DNA from: Boesenbergia rotunda
Lineage: Eukaryota; Streptophyta; Magnoliopsida; Zingiberales; Zingiberaceae
Length of the DNA stretch: 64,000 nucleotides
Assembly (NCBI GenBank): GCA_024364735.1
Contig: JAGFNQ010000845.1
Location: 124,001-188,000, forward strand
Direction: 5' to 3'
The notes under the pieces are model-generated. The model did no database searches. It was given only the letters and a program-made list of their open reading frames with translations, and had not been told where the DNA came from. Numbering within the stretch: position 1 is the stretch's first letter; every line of letters starts with the position of its first letter. This document shows, piece after piece, positions 49,365 to 60,560 of this stretch. Made by a program: the position numbers and the translations under genes.

Positions 49365-49376
49365 GCTCTGATACCA
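49365..49376 (-). promoter_or_regulatory. Primer-binding site, initiator tRNA-Met
   Basis: TGGTATCAGAGC on the - strand, two bases after the LTR end (49379), is complementary to the 3' end of plant initiator tRNA-Met, the usual copia primer. The following GCGAGGTC is also kept in the old element at 33081-33088. Confidence 0.9.
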
Positions 49377-49378
49377 CT

Positions 49379-50726
49379 TGTTGGGACCGGTAGACGAGCT
49401 AGAGGGGGGGGGTGATTAGCTTCGATTCGCTTGTAGATGATTTGTCGCGGCGGAAGACTTCAAGCAATCGCTAACACAAGGATTTACTTGGTATCCACCC
49501 CGGTCGGGTGACTAATCCAAGGATCCACTCTCCTCACACTCTCATACACTATGAAAGTCTCCTTCTTGAGGTGGAGAAACCTCTTACAAGCTTTCACAAA
49601 GATACAACAAGAGACAAAGCAAATACAAAAGAAATCTCACAAGATTTACAATAAATAAGCTCACACTTTGCTTTTCTTGTTATCTTCAAACTTGTGATCG
49701 CCTCTAGAGCTTTGGAAGTGCAACAACACTAAGCCCCAAAGCTTCTCTTGAAATGGCGTGGAAGAAGGAAGAAGAGCTACGGCCAAAACCTGCGCGAAAG
49801 ACCTTATACCCGTCGCCTAGGGTTTGGTGATCGATTACCCAATCGATTACCACGTCACACTTAGCCGTTCAACGGCTAGTTTTCGAACCGTAATCGATTA
49901 GCCAATCGATTACCATTGCCCTGAATCGATTACCCAATCGATTCAGAGCCTCTCTGTTCTCTCGCGCAAACCGCCCTAATCGATTAGCCAATCGATTACC
50001 GATACCCTGAATCGATTACCCAATCGATTCAGGACCCTTCTGTCCTCTCGCGAAAACCGCTCTAATCGATCACCTGATCGATTTACCACTTGTTCCCACA
50101 AGCCTAGGATCCCCTACCAAGTGTCCGGTCAACCCCGTTGACCAACTTGGATTTCTACTGCCTAGCTCCCAGCTCGGACTTAACCTGGTTCCCAACCAGA
50201 TTTGCCTAACCCTCGAGTTAGGTCTAGTCTCTCGGTAGACTTTCACCTTGCCAGCATGCGATCTCCCCGATCCATCTGGACTTCACCTAGTCCCACTAGG
50301 TGTGCCTAGTCCCACTAGGTCTTCTTTTCCCTTGCCAGCGTACGATCTCCCCGATCTACCTGGACTTCACCTAGTCCCACTAGGTCTGCCTAGTCCCACT
50401 AGGTCTTTTGCCATGCCAGCGTACGATCTCCCCGATCTACCTGGACTTCACCTAGTCCCACTAGGTCTGCCTAGTCCCACTAGGTCTTTTGCCATGCCAG
50501 CGTACGATCTCCCCGATCTACCTGGACTTCACCTAGTTCCACTAGGTCTTTCCCAGTCAAGTCTCCAGTCAACCTTGACCCACTTGACTCACACATCATG
50601 ACCACTCAAACATCATTATCAAACATCGAAACATACACCTCAAGCTCACCCGAGCTTACTAGACTCAAGCTCACCTGAGCTTTGTCAAACTAGGTCAACC
50701 CTGACCTAACCAAGATTGCACCAACA
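49379..50726 (-). repeat. 5' LTR of the young gag-only element
   Basis: It is nearly identical to 44453-45798 with the same palindrome clusters and CCTAGTCCCACTAGG minisatellite. On the - strand it starts TGTTGGTGCAATCTTGG and ends GGTCCCAACA. Confidence 0.92.
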
Positions 50727-51589
50727 GTCTGACCCTCCTCGACCCTTGTATTTTTTAATGAGCCGGGTTGACTCAGCGACCTGGGCCACCTATCTGATGA
50801 GCCTCTCCAGCCCATTAACTCGTTTCCTCCTGACCAGGCGCCAGGCTGTCGCGCCAGGCTACACGCAAGCTGGCCCGGGATCAAGGAGTAATTGTGATGT
50901 GTATGTGATGAAACTCCTATGAATTTGCTTGTACCTTGTGTTGATGATATATTTATGCATGACTCTTATTTGATTAAATGTTTATGTGAAGTGTTTATGC
51001 TTAAATCTCTTGAGTGTATACCTTTATGTTGTGTTTGATTGAATGGATGTGAGGAATGATCTCCATCTAGGGGAAATGCTCAAGGTTGTATGCCCGGGGA
51101 GCCCTTTGTGACAAGAATAATTCTTTAACCGGACAACCTTGAGCATTGGCTTAAAATGGAGACTATTTACATACAAGGATAGATCTAAATGACGCTTAAT
51201 GGGTCTTACTTGTATAACCTAGAATGTATGCCCGGGGAGCCCTACATGACAGGATAATCCTTTAACCGGACGTTCTATGTTACCAAGGGAAGATACGCCG
51301 ATGTGGCATTCGCAAGTCATACCGGTAATTAGTTAGGCTTCCCACGATGCATGAATATAGAGACCAAGACACTAACTATTCATGGGACATCGATAATCAT
51401 CACGACGAAACCTAGATCCTAGAACACTCTTCTCACGTAGTTTTTCTCACTCTAGATCTCACTAATTTGAAATCACTGACACTCGATTAGTTTAACTAAT
51501 TCTCCTTGTACCCTTCTTAGTGCTTGCTATCTCAATCCATGTAGAGATGATATCTTTCATATTACTTGCGACGTTTTTATGCACTTGCA

Positions 51590-52450
51590 AGTTCACCAAC
51601 TTGATGAATCTATAAAGATAATCTAACTTAATCAACCTAAATAGCTGTATTTGTTTAAACTTAGCTCAATCGGTCCATTCAATACATTTGTCGCCTCCAA
51701 CTAAACTTCATTAATTCAACGAACCAACCAATAATACAATCTACCAAATAAACCTGTTTAATTGGATAGGCCACCGCCCACTCGACGATTAGTTAAAAAT
51801 TATGATCTTGATAAATTTATAATATATTTTTTAAAACGATGGATGTTGCATTTCACTTCATGGGATAAATTTGAATATGTTTATTCATAGGGGAAAATAT
51901 TTGAATGAATAAATTGTTTAAAAAAAAACTAAATGGGATACTATAGAGTAAATACACGAATCAAAATGATGGATAATTCAACAATTAGAGTGGCGCAGCG
52001 GAAGCATTGAGGGTTCAGATCACAGGTCCATGGATCGAAATGTCGCTCTGATAAATATATTCCATCTAGAGTGATTAAAGGAATCAACTTAAAAGTTCAG
52101 TTAATTATTTTAATAAATTCAGTTTAAATTTAATTATTTTCTTTAAAATATTGATTATTTTAATAAATTCAGTTTAAATTTAATTATTTTCTTTAAAATA
52201 TTGATTATTTTAATAAATTCAGTTTTTAAAATTCCAAATTTAATTTAATAATCAAAATTAGAAGTTTAAAATTGCTAATTCTATAATTCGCGACTATTCT
52301 ACCCTCTCCAGACCAAAAAAAAAAAAAAAATCAAAAGTTCAACTATTTCGATTTTCAATCAATTTAACTGTTTTTTCAGGTTGCTGACTTTATTTCGATT
52401 TTAATTGATGTTTGAATGAATAAATTAACTGATGTTTTATTTCGGATTCA
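51590..52450. repeat. Dispersed repeat with the uninterrupted target of the old gag-only element
   Basis: 51593-51900 matches 30310-30402 plus 33880-34085 without the element, with one CATTT at 51685-51689. A 55-bp AT-rich unit (AATAAATTCAGTTTAAATTTAATTATTTTCTTTAAAATATTG, split over copies) is repeated about three times at 52085-52225. No gene is seen. Confidence 0.65.
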
Positions 52451-52456
52451 TCATAC

Positions 52457-54509
52457 TTGTGCCATAAGCAGTCCATGGATGGGCAAAGGAAGCAAATTCC
52501 CAGCATGAATGGCATCATGCAACCAACAACAGCTGCCGGGCTTGGTTTCTATCTGTGCCCAATCGAAACAGTTCACAGTCAAGTGACTTAATTAACAGCC
52601 TTATAATTAAACCACAGTCGACGGTACTCCACATTTCTCAAACCATAATCAGAGGTGGTTCTTTGATAGTCTGTTTATCTAGCTTGATTGTCGAGTTCAA
52701 CATTAACAGCCTTGTGGTACTGGTGTATGAATAGCACTCCTAAATTAATTAATTTATTTGAAAAATAAGGATTGGAGTGGCCGAAGAACACTCAGAAGAT
52801 TTTTTATGGTTCTCTCACTGATCACAATGACAGATACATCCTATGGGCAAAAATCTAGTTAATCTGTAAAATCACAAAACACCTAAAAAGTATCATTAAT
52901 TTGAGAAATAACTACAATTAAGTATTGTTGAACCTTATAGACTGGTGACCTAGCACATGACTCTCTGAATTTGACCAGAACATTCGATATTAAGACTAAT
53001 TTTGTCAGTTCAATGCCTGGGAGTTATGTCACCGTATGAGATGAAATATGCAATGTCCAATGATGGAAATTTATCAGAGAAGCGTGAACTTAGTTAATAA
53101 ACTTGAGTACAGTAAGAATAATTTTCTTGTCATCTCTCCCCTCCAACTTTCCAAACAACAAAATGACTTGTATCTATGAAGAAAATTTCTCAAGCTTATC
53201 ATTATGGTATATATGGTATCTGATAATAGAAGCATAAAATATTTCTTTGAACAATTTCACTTGCAACTTAGATTTTTAATCTTGTTAATAAATTCCCTTA
53301 GCTTAGTTTCTCAGGAATTCCCTTGTTTTAGCTTCTACATCCCTTGAGAACAAACTGAATACCACAAATCCCAGTGCATGACACCACACATTTACATATC
53401 TAGGAACAGGAAGGCATTCAAAAGTACTGCCTATAGAAAATCTAAACACAACTGAGGGTTGAGAATACAAAGGATGGACTGAACATTGAGAAATATGAAC
53501 TGGTTTGTATAATTATGTCTCCTCCTAATGCCATATGTCCACGCAATTTAATGGAGACAAAAAAAAAAACAGTTGGAGAAGCAAACATTATCATATAGAT
53601 CTTAAAAATATACATTAGTGTTCATGTATAGCAAATTCCTCGTGATTTTCTGTTTGGAATTAAAATGGAATTCTAAACTGCAAATAAGGCCATCCTTGAG
53701 ATGCTGCTTCCAAACAATATCAAAGTAAAAGGAAAACAAAAAAACTTGCATTGAAAAAGCCTATATCTAGAGGGTTATAGTCAACACTCGAAGAAGGTTT
53801 TAGCCTATGTTTAAGTCACAACAAAAGGAGTTAGCATGAATGGGGAAAGCTGATTGTGATGTTAGTCCTCTCAAGCAAATCAAAGCAAAGACATTCCATT
53901 GAAAAGGGATTATAGGAAACCAAGATCACTTGATATCACACTTATCATTCGCAATAAATAAAGCTAAAAGCTAGGATGAAGAATAAGATTGGAATCTAAA
54001 GAGATAAACCACAGGAACAATTTAGATCAAATCCAACCTCGTCGACACTTTTCACTCGCTGTAATCTGGTCCATATTTACTCTCAAGAGGAGAAACAAAG
54101 TAACAAAACCACAAAAAAAATCATTCGGATCGCCGGAACGGAACCGCCAGAATCAAGAGAGGAAAATACGATCTCCACAATAGAAGACGGATCGAGGTAA
54201 TACGGACGCATCTTCTCAGGAAAGAGGGGAAGAATTGTACTAGTCAGAGGAGAATCCGAACCTGACGGTTGCGAGGCCAGAGGATCCGCAATAGACGCAC
54301 TGGAAGGGGGCGGCGGTGTCTCGGTAGATCGTCTGCTGAAGGGGATCCCCTTCGGGTCGCCAAACACCGCGTTGGGCGGGATCGCGCCCGCCTGGTAAGG
54401 GTTCTGGCCCGCGTAATACACCTGCGGCGGCGGCGGCGCTTACAGACCATAAGCGTATCCATAGGGCACGCCCGGAGCATGCTCCGCTTCCTTTCCTTTC
54501 GTCGCCATT
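52457..54509 (-). pseudogene. LITAF-domain (GILP-like) pseudogene
   Basis: Exon 1 (54262-54509) begins M-A-T-K-G-K-E and contains N-P-Y-Q-A-G-A-I-P-P-N-A and G-D-P-K-G-I-P, then in the next frame Q-Q-T-I-Y-R-D-T, P-F-Q-C-V-Y-C-G. Exon 2 (52457-52552) encodes A-A-V-V-G-C-M-M-P-F-M, C-F-L-C-P-S-M-D-C-L-W-H-K, the membrane-facing hydrophobic part of LITAF domains. Plant GILP-type proteins sit at the plasma membrane and modulate cell death. Defects are a TAA at 54440-54442, a one-base loss after G-I-P in exon 1, and another at the start of exon 2. The last exon with the second Cys pair is not found, and repeats begin where it should be. Intron 1 (52553-54261) shows nothing else. Confidence 0.75.
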
Positions 54510-55174
54510 CCCTCTCTCCCCTTTATCGATCACGTGCTGCTTTTACAAATAACATCCCCATGTTTGAGGTTTGCAGTCAAATTTTCACGTTGACTTGACC
54601 TTTTTTGGCTGGATTCTCGCGCCGCCCACTGGAAGCATCCCTGACTCGGCGGCCATTGCAATTTCACGCTTGATTTAGATTTTGGGGGATCGAACCAAAC
54701 GAATGAATGGCACCATAGTCATAATAACGCCGAACGAGATCGGTCGAGAATCCCGTCCCATCTCTTTTATTGCATGCATCCAAACTGCACTGCAGCGTGG
54801 TTTCTTGGCCGGCACAAGATTCACGCAGTGCACGAAATTAAACAGAAAATAGTGAGATAATTAATTCCTAGGAGATACCTTTTTTTATCCTGCGGACAAA
54901 CGGATGAGGACAAGGTGGCCAACGCCATTCTTGTCTCGATTCAGTTCTTGTTTATTTCGATTCAGAAACCTCGAGTTTTAATTTGGAGGAGGAAATCGCA
55001 TATATCTTGCAAACGTTGCAGTAGCAGCGGCAACTGCAGCTGCTACTTCCTTCCTTCCATGGATGTTGTGTTCTCCTTCTCAAGGCATTACCAAATGCTC
55101 CTTCCGTAGTATGTCGATCGGCTTCGCCTGATTCCTCTCTAGCTCGCTCGCTCCTTTTGTTTTTCTAAATCCCG
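54510..55174. promoter_or_regulatory. Shared upstream region of the LITAF pseudogene and the WW gene
   Basis: The two genes diverge from this 665-bp interval. A GCATGCAT (RY-like) motif lies at about 54772-54779. No defined TATA box was assigned. Confidence 0.35.
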
Positions 55175-55856
55175 ATGACGGCACCCAACATTGAGATGAT
55201 CGCCGCTATGCTTCGGAGCTGCACGGTGGGGAGGGAGCGAGGGATTCCTTTGCCGGCGGCGGGTGTTGTCACCGTGGAGCTGAACTCGGAGACGGCGCTG
55301 CCTTTCCACTGGGAGCAGTGTCTCGACATGCAGGTATACGTCCCCACCTCTTTAAATGGTTCCTCCTTATCGCCAATCATTGGTCATCAATGCACCGATC
55401 TGTCTCCAAAATCCTGTTTTGGAACCATTTCCGGCGTCAAGATCCTTCCTTTTGTGCTTTCGCAATCTTCTAAGCTCCCTTCGCCACCTGCGATGGCAGA
55501 CAGGGGAGGTCTACTACTTCAACCGGGAGACTGGAACCACGACGAGCAAGGATCCCCGAGTTGCCGCCGCGCACGCCTACTCGTTCAGCTACCTGTCGGA
55601 CGAAGAAGACGTCTCCTCTTCCTCTGACAGTTTCTCCAGCAGCCGAGACGACACTAACGAGTACAGCATCGACAGCACCGCCAACTCTTGCCTCACCTCC
55701 ATCTCCTCCGCCTCTTCCCCCGCGACCGCCCCCGAGCCGCTCGTCTCCGCCGGCTGCCAGTCTTGCTTCATGTACTTCATGGTCCCCAAGAGCGACGACG
55801 CCTGCCCCAAGTGCGCCGGCCGCCTCTTCAAGCTCGGCCGCCACGGCAACGCCTGA
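55175..55856 (+). CDS. WW-domain protein, CURLY FLAG LEAF 1 (CFL1)-like
   Basis: Exon 1 is 55175-55333 (53 codons, phase 0), exon 2 is 55500-55856; the product is 171 residues. The WW domain spans the junction: A-L-P-F-H-W-E-Q-C-L-D in exon 1, T-G-E-V-Y-Y-F-N-R-E-T-G-T-T-T-S-K-D-P-R in exon 2. A Ser-rich acidic middle part and a conserved C-terminus, C-x-x-C-F-M-Y-F-M-V-P-K ... C-P-K-C, follow and resemble a small zinc-binding motif. In Arabidopsis and rice, CFL1 proteins bind the HD-ZIP IV factor HDG1 and restrain cuticle formation; the role here is inferred from similarity. The short frames on the opposite strand over exon 2 are shadows. Confidence 0.85.
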
Positions 55857-57636
55857 ACCTCCTCAAACTCACCTCTCGCCCATGTAGCTTGGATTCAATC
55901 CAACTTTTAATTTAACTCATTCTGCAACATTTTTCCTCTGCTTCGAATTCTTTTACAAGTTAAAGCTTAAGTTTCTTCTTCCTCAGTGAAAGACCAATAT
56001 GGCGGAGTACTGATTTGCCCATCTTTTTTTTTCTTGCTTCTCTCGGCACCAATCTTTTCCCCCAACACAAGCATCAGAACAAAGGTCCTCTCCATGTCCA
56101 TCACCTTTCCGTGATTACCACTGTTTCTCCTCCAACAATTTTCTTTTTCTCCCGCGGTGGAGAAGGGAAGGGAATAAAGTGGAACTGGAAAGTTTAAGTG
56201 GTTCAGACAAGAGAACCTTTCCTCGGGCTGGCAGAAAGGAATCTACGCAGAGCGCAGAAAGCAAACGGATCAGAAATCTAATCCAGTGGTCTTTGCCTTG
56301 AGAGCTCTACGAGATTTTACACCAGCAGAAGCAGCAGCATTTGCTGGGTTCACTTAAGTTTTCCCTAAACCTTGCACCTAACTGTTGCAGACATAGTTTA
56401 GCCAGTTAATTCTGCTGGAGTGATCAAAAATCAAAAGGACGTCAGACTGGTGGTTTGATTCTTGGTCCCATTCCAAAGATCGATCGAGTTAAAACCAATA
56501 GTGTTACAGTATCATGTGAAATGTTACTTGTTGGCAAGCTGCACCACCGTCTGCAAAAATTCCATTTGTTTTGTCCTCCACACCCTCATCTGTCATTGTT
56601 GTAGCTTTTCTTCTTCCTTTGTGCAAAGGCAGAATTAAATCCTTAAAAAGGGGTTTTAGTGAATCATTCCAGAAGTCTATTGTTTGATCTGTCACCATCT
56701 GAAACTTGCATTGCATGGACCTCTCATGAGTAAAGTGTGGCTTTCAAATGAGAATTTGTTTAATCCTCCTATATCTTAACATCCATGCAAGCTGATTTCA
56801 GAAGTAACAAGTGGATTCTCAATCAACCTACAACCTGACAGTGTATAAATAAATATAACAATTATTCTCATAATCAGAACTTTGGGACCTGATTTGGTGA
56901 AAAACCAATCAAGAAGTGTTTTGGTAGATTGTGCAGGGAAACATTGAGATAGAAAAGAAAAGCTGGTGTCTTCTGTTCTGAGAAATAATACCTAACACAA
57001 CAAGGAGGAATAGTAGGAATGATGGGCTTCAAGCACATTGCAGAAAGGAAAAGACACTCCACATGACAAGCTTATCCTGGAACTGACCACAGCCAGTTTA
57101 TCCATGCCTCCTAGAATGCTGAATGCTTCTGCATGCCAAAAGTAAAGTGAGCTCCAGAAGACTACACAACAGGAACCTATTGATATGTAAGGCTGCCAAT
57201 GTGTAAGCACGCAGTGAAGGCCTCCAACAGTGTAAGATTTTACCTTGCAACACAACCGGAGGAATAAGTATAGTGAAAGCTTTAGTGCTATCTTATTCTG
57301 CATAGCAAAAGCCTCCAAATACAAGAAAGCATTCTAACAAAAGATTCAACTACTGATGCTTCAATAAAGAACACAAAGGTAAATGGCTTAATCTTTTGAT
57401 GTGTGGATTGCATAGTCATCTGATACTGCAAATAGGATTCTAAACTTAACATTACAAACCACGAGTTACTTATCAAGAAAGCAAAATCTACAAGTGTTCA
57501 CCCTGCCTAAAACTTCAATCTACAAACACGATTAAGGTAGTGATGACACTGGAGGAAATAGGGGGGGAAAACTATTACATTCATAACTAGATTACCTTAT
57601 GTGCTACTAAAACTCATGCTCGTGAGGTGAAGAACT
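55857..57636. other. Convergent 3' regions and intergenic DNA
   Basis: It contains the 3' untranslated regions of the WW gene and of the TIR1 gene. Small frames such as 56504-56716 (-) have no recognised similarity, and no element was recognised. Confidence 0.4.
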
Positions 57637-59898
57637 CTAAAATATCCAGACAAATTCTGGTGCATCATTCCTTGGCCCGGTCAGAGTTCGATACACGTAC
57701 ATCTTCTCCACCCTATGCATGTCACTGGGATTTTCCACCATCTCATCACTTTCATCCATCTCGTTTATAACTTCAACATTCAATCTTGGCATCTTTGTGG
57801 CAAGTGACCTGCAACCCCCTAGAGTAACATCACACGATGACATCCAAAGGGATCGCATTGTTTCATACTTCCCTACATTCTCCAAAAGTGCCACATCGCC
57901 AAATGGACTATCTCTTATTTCAAGCTTTTTAAGGTTCTTGCATCCATTAAGTACATAAACCATTCCTTTATCACTTTGGCCAGCAAATGCAATTGAAAGC
58001 ATCTCAAGACGTGCAGCATACATGCCAATATACAAGAAAACCTTGTCAGTTAGAAGGCCTGATAATGATAATCTTTTCAGATCTTTGCACGACTTCACAA
58101 CTGCCCCAAAACCTTCATCCAATGAATGATTAGTGATGGGATCTGGCTTTCTGGGATCAAGAATACACAGCCTGAACCGTGTGAAATGAGGACAGTTGTT
58201 TGCAATAGTGATAAGTGCAGCATTTGTCATCTGGTGGCAGAAATACAATAAAGAGTTCAATTTTGGGCAGCCTGAGGATATAGCGACAAGGCCTTCTTCA
58301 GTCACAGCAGCAGCGCCAGTACCAGAGATATCAGACGGAAATACCCTTAACTCCTGTAACTCTTTACAGGCAGAGGCTACAGCTGCTAATCCTTTGTCTC
58401 CGATGCAATCTAACACCTGAGAATAGATCGTGTCAAATAAAAATGAAGTAACAAGGAAAAACAAAAACAATTAAAGGAGCAACAACACCTCACCCAAAGC
58501 TTTTGAAGTTTGAAACAGTGACGAATCATCTTTACTAGATCATTACCCTGTATTGCAGGGGCATAGCTTAAGTTAAGAACAGTAAGGTTTGGACAGATGG
58601 AATATATGGACTGCAAACAGCGAGGAGAAGCATCCCAGAAACCTGACAAATTCCTTATAGATTTGCATTTGTAGAAGGCATTAATTAGATTCTGGTAAGC
58701 TTCAGTGACGTGGTCAGCTGTGAATGAACCAGTACCAAGTTCCACCAAACTGGGGGCTTGGGTAAGTATCCTGATAAGTGACTCAATAGATATTGCTCGA
58801 TTAAGCTTCAAGCACCTTAGATTCTGGCACCTAGCAACAAGTCGCTCAAGGGCACTTGTATTCACCTCTCCTTTTAGACACGCAAAGTTAAGAGATACCA
58901 AGGAAGTACAGGAATCAGGGAAGCAACTCAGCCACTGCCGACCATGATCTTCCACTTCATTTTCCTGTAAATCTAGCTCCCTAAGACCCCTAACAACAAA
59001 AAAAAAACAACATAACATGAGAAGTTTGACAAGCAAAATCATCAAATATAGAAGTTAATACACCCACTTAATCCATGCCTTTTCTCTGGAAAGAGAAACA
59101 ATTTAGAATGCATAATCATCATAACAAGATTTCACTATAGTACCAGTCTTTACATAAGATAATTGGTCCGCAAAGACTAATCTTTAAAGATAGATCATCA
59201 CTTGCTTCCCTCAACGAACTAGTAACTTAAAACAAGATAAATAAAAAGCATGCCATTGCTTCTGGATCTCATGATTTTATTTGGACTCCAGATTTGTGAA
59301 ACAACAAACAGATCAAATGTACAATATACACCCGAGTTCACCAATCAGAAGCTAGCTAAGAAGAAATCGAAGAACCAAAGCGCATGAACGTAGGATATCA
59401 AGATAGAATTATTGGGCAAACAAATATAGCGGAGAACAGTTCTTACCTGCAGTGAGTAGCAATCGCAGCAAGCCCATCAGTGCTGAAACCCTCGCAGCTA
59501 ATTAGAACAAGGGCCTTAAAGTTTGGGAAAGAGCGAGCTAGAAGCTCAAGGCTGTCATCCGACACCACCATCCTCTTCAGTCGGAGCTCATCCAAACCAG
59601 GGCAACATCGGGCTGCCGCCTCAATCCACGGTAGCGCATAACCTCCCCAATTGTGGGGAACCAAGTTGAAATCAGCAAAATGGGGCTTCCCCTTGACAGT
59701 GAGGCACTTCATTCTAGGGAACCTGACCATTACTCGTTCAGGCCGCACGGCGTAACAGTTGCCGACGAATACACACCGGCGGCTGAGCCTCTCCACCAAA
59801 TACCATGCCTTGCACACTGTGGACACATTATTCCGGTCTCGGTGGGAGCTCAGGAAGTCAAAGATGTGCTCCACCACCTCATCCGGGAAGTAAGTCAT
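57637..59898 (-). CDS. TIR1: TIR1-type auxin receptor F-box protein, three exons
   Basis: Exons on the - strand: 59447-59898, 58494-58989 and 57637-58416, with GT-AG borders and matching phases, giving 575 residues. TIR1/AFB proteins are the F-box subunits of SCF ligases that bind auxin and recruit Aux/IAA repressors for ubiquitination in the nucleus. The N-terminal F-box ([10 protein letters not shown]) is followed by leucine-rich repeats. Family signatures include K-G-K-P-H-F-A-D-F (H73, F74, F77), E-L-R-V-F-P-S, R-F-R-L-C-I and S-G-L-L-T-D, which line the InsP6 and auxin pockets in the Arabidopsis structure. H-F-A-D-F-N-L-V-P places it nearer TIR1/AFB1 than AFB2/3. The Met at 59898 is chosen because M-T-Y-F-P matches the family start; the frame opens further upstream. 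Confidence 0.95.
57843..57864 (-). promoter_or_regulatory. miR393 target site in the TIR1 coding sequence
   Basis: The + strand here reads TCCAAAGGGATCGCATTG then TTTC. The first 18 bases equal those of plant miR393, so the mRNA (- strand) is complementary over them; mismatches fall only at miRNA 3' positions (19 and 21). The site encodes R-S-L-W-M-S-S and is conserved across TIR1/AFB genes. Regulation by miR393 is established for the family and inferred here. Confidence 0.88.
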
Positions 59899-60560
59899 AG
59901 CTCCACAATCAGGAAAGACTTTCCTTTGCACCTTTCTCTCCTCCTCAAGCTTAGTAAGAACAGGAAAAAAAACAAGCACAACACAAACTCAGATCTGTAG
60001 CGAAGTTCCACCGATCACCACGCAAAATGCCACAGGAATAGTGAAAAAAAATCCAACCTTTGATGTAGCTTTTTCCAGCAGCTCCAGCTTCACATGCAAA
60101 CGAACGTAGATCTGCTCCAGAAATAGTAAAAATAATCCCTCCTTCACGAATAAAACCACATAGGATCATTCGGAGTCGGTATATCAAACAAAAAAAAACA
60201 TCTTTTTTCCTCCGGATCACATCGGGAACACACCAGCAGCAAATAGGGGGCAAAACACACTCAAATCACACGGGAAAAAAACACAGAATCTCAAAAAACA
60301 GAAGACGGAAAAAAAACCCTAAAACAAGCGAGGCAAATGCATCACTAGAAAAGCGCAGAAAACCGAAGAAAACAACTAGACAACGCCAGAAGCTAAACAG
60401 AGACGTGACGAACTGACGATCTAAAAGAACAAGCCGGGAGGAGTGAAAGGAAGCCAGACCTTCAGCTTCCAATTCCCTTCTCTCTCTCTCTCTCTCTCTC
60501 TCTCTGCTCCTTTTTTGCTCGCACTTATCGCCTCTCTGCCCCCTCCAACCACAGCTAAGA
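59899..60560 (-). promoter_or_regulatory. Probable 5' leader of the TIR1 gene with (GA)n tract
   Basis: Upstream of the TIR1 start the - strand is purine-rich and contains a (GA)n run, seen as (CT)n on the + strand at 60479-60506. Long leaders with GA repeats are common in plant regulatory genes. A leader intron is possible but not proven. Confidence 0.45.

Larger units (their letters stand above)
44453..50726 (-). mobile_element. Young, structurally complete gag-only LTR retrotransposon (TR-GAG type)
   Basis: Two direct LTRs, 44453-45798 (1346 bp) and 49379-50726 (1348 bp), differ by about seven substitutions and one G-run length when read side by side. GTCTG flanks both sides (44448-44452 and 50727-50731). 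On the - strand the 5' LTR is followed by TGGTATCAGAGC (49365-49376) and the 3' LTR is preceded by AAAAAGGGGGAGAT (45799-45812). The 3.58-kb interior encodes only gag (47644-49251), followed by about 1.8 kb of non-coding DNA. There is no pol at all. Mobilisation must therefore use enzymes in trans, as described for TR-GAG elements. Confidence 0.92.
43462..50883 (-). mobile_element. Solo LTR split by the gag-only element
   Basis: The two parts, 43462-44452 and 50732-50883, together about 1143 bp, are homologous to the solo LTR at 21650-22914. Termini are TGGTCC and GGATCA (inverted pair). Flanks are GGGAG (43457-43461) and AGGAG (50884-50888), a 5-bp duplication with one change. The TATA box (GGTTATATAAG) is on the - strand near 43715. 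Open frames inside it have no protein character. Confidence 0.75.
42784..51589 (+). mobile_element. Ty3/gypsy-type 3' LTR, interrupted by two nested insertions
   Basis: LTR pieces 42784-43456 and 50889-51589 together make about 1.37 kb. The start TGATAAGTGCA and end TGCACTTGCA form an imperfect inverted pair. A TATA box (CCTATAAAAGG) lies at 43188-43198. The purine tract on its left identifies it as a 3' LTR; the 5' LTR is not in the window. The gap is filled by a solo LTR that itself holds the gag-only element. Athila/Tat assignment rests on the TGATAAGTGC start only. Confidence 0.65.

Noticed and set aside
49252..49377. Extended N-terminus of the gag protein up to 49377
   Set aside because: The upstream extension starts at GTG inside the primer-binding site and has no ATG. 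The first ATG is at 49251.
45320..50601. 117-codon frames at 45320-45673 and 50248-50601 as genes
   Set aside because: They are identical LTR copies, and the frames follow an 82-bp minisatellite on the strand opposite to the element's transcription.
55470..55844. Opposite-strand Gly-rich frame over the WW gene
   Set aside because: It is a shadow of GC-rich codons in exon 2. The + strand frame carries the WW and C-terminal motifs.
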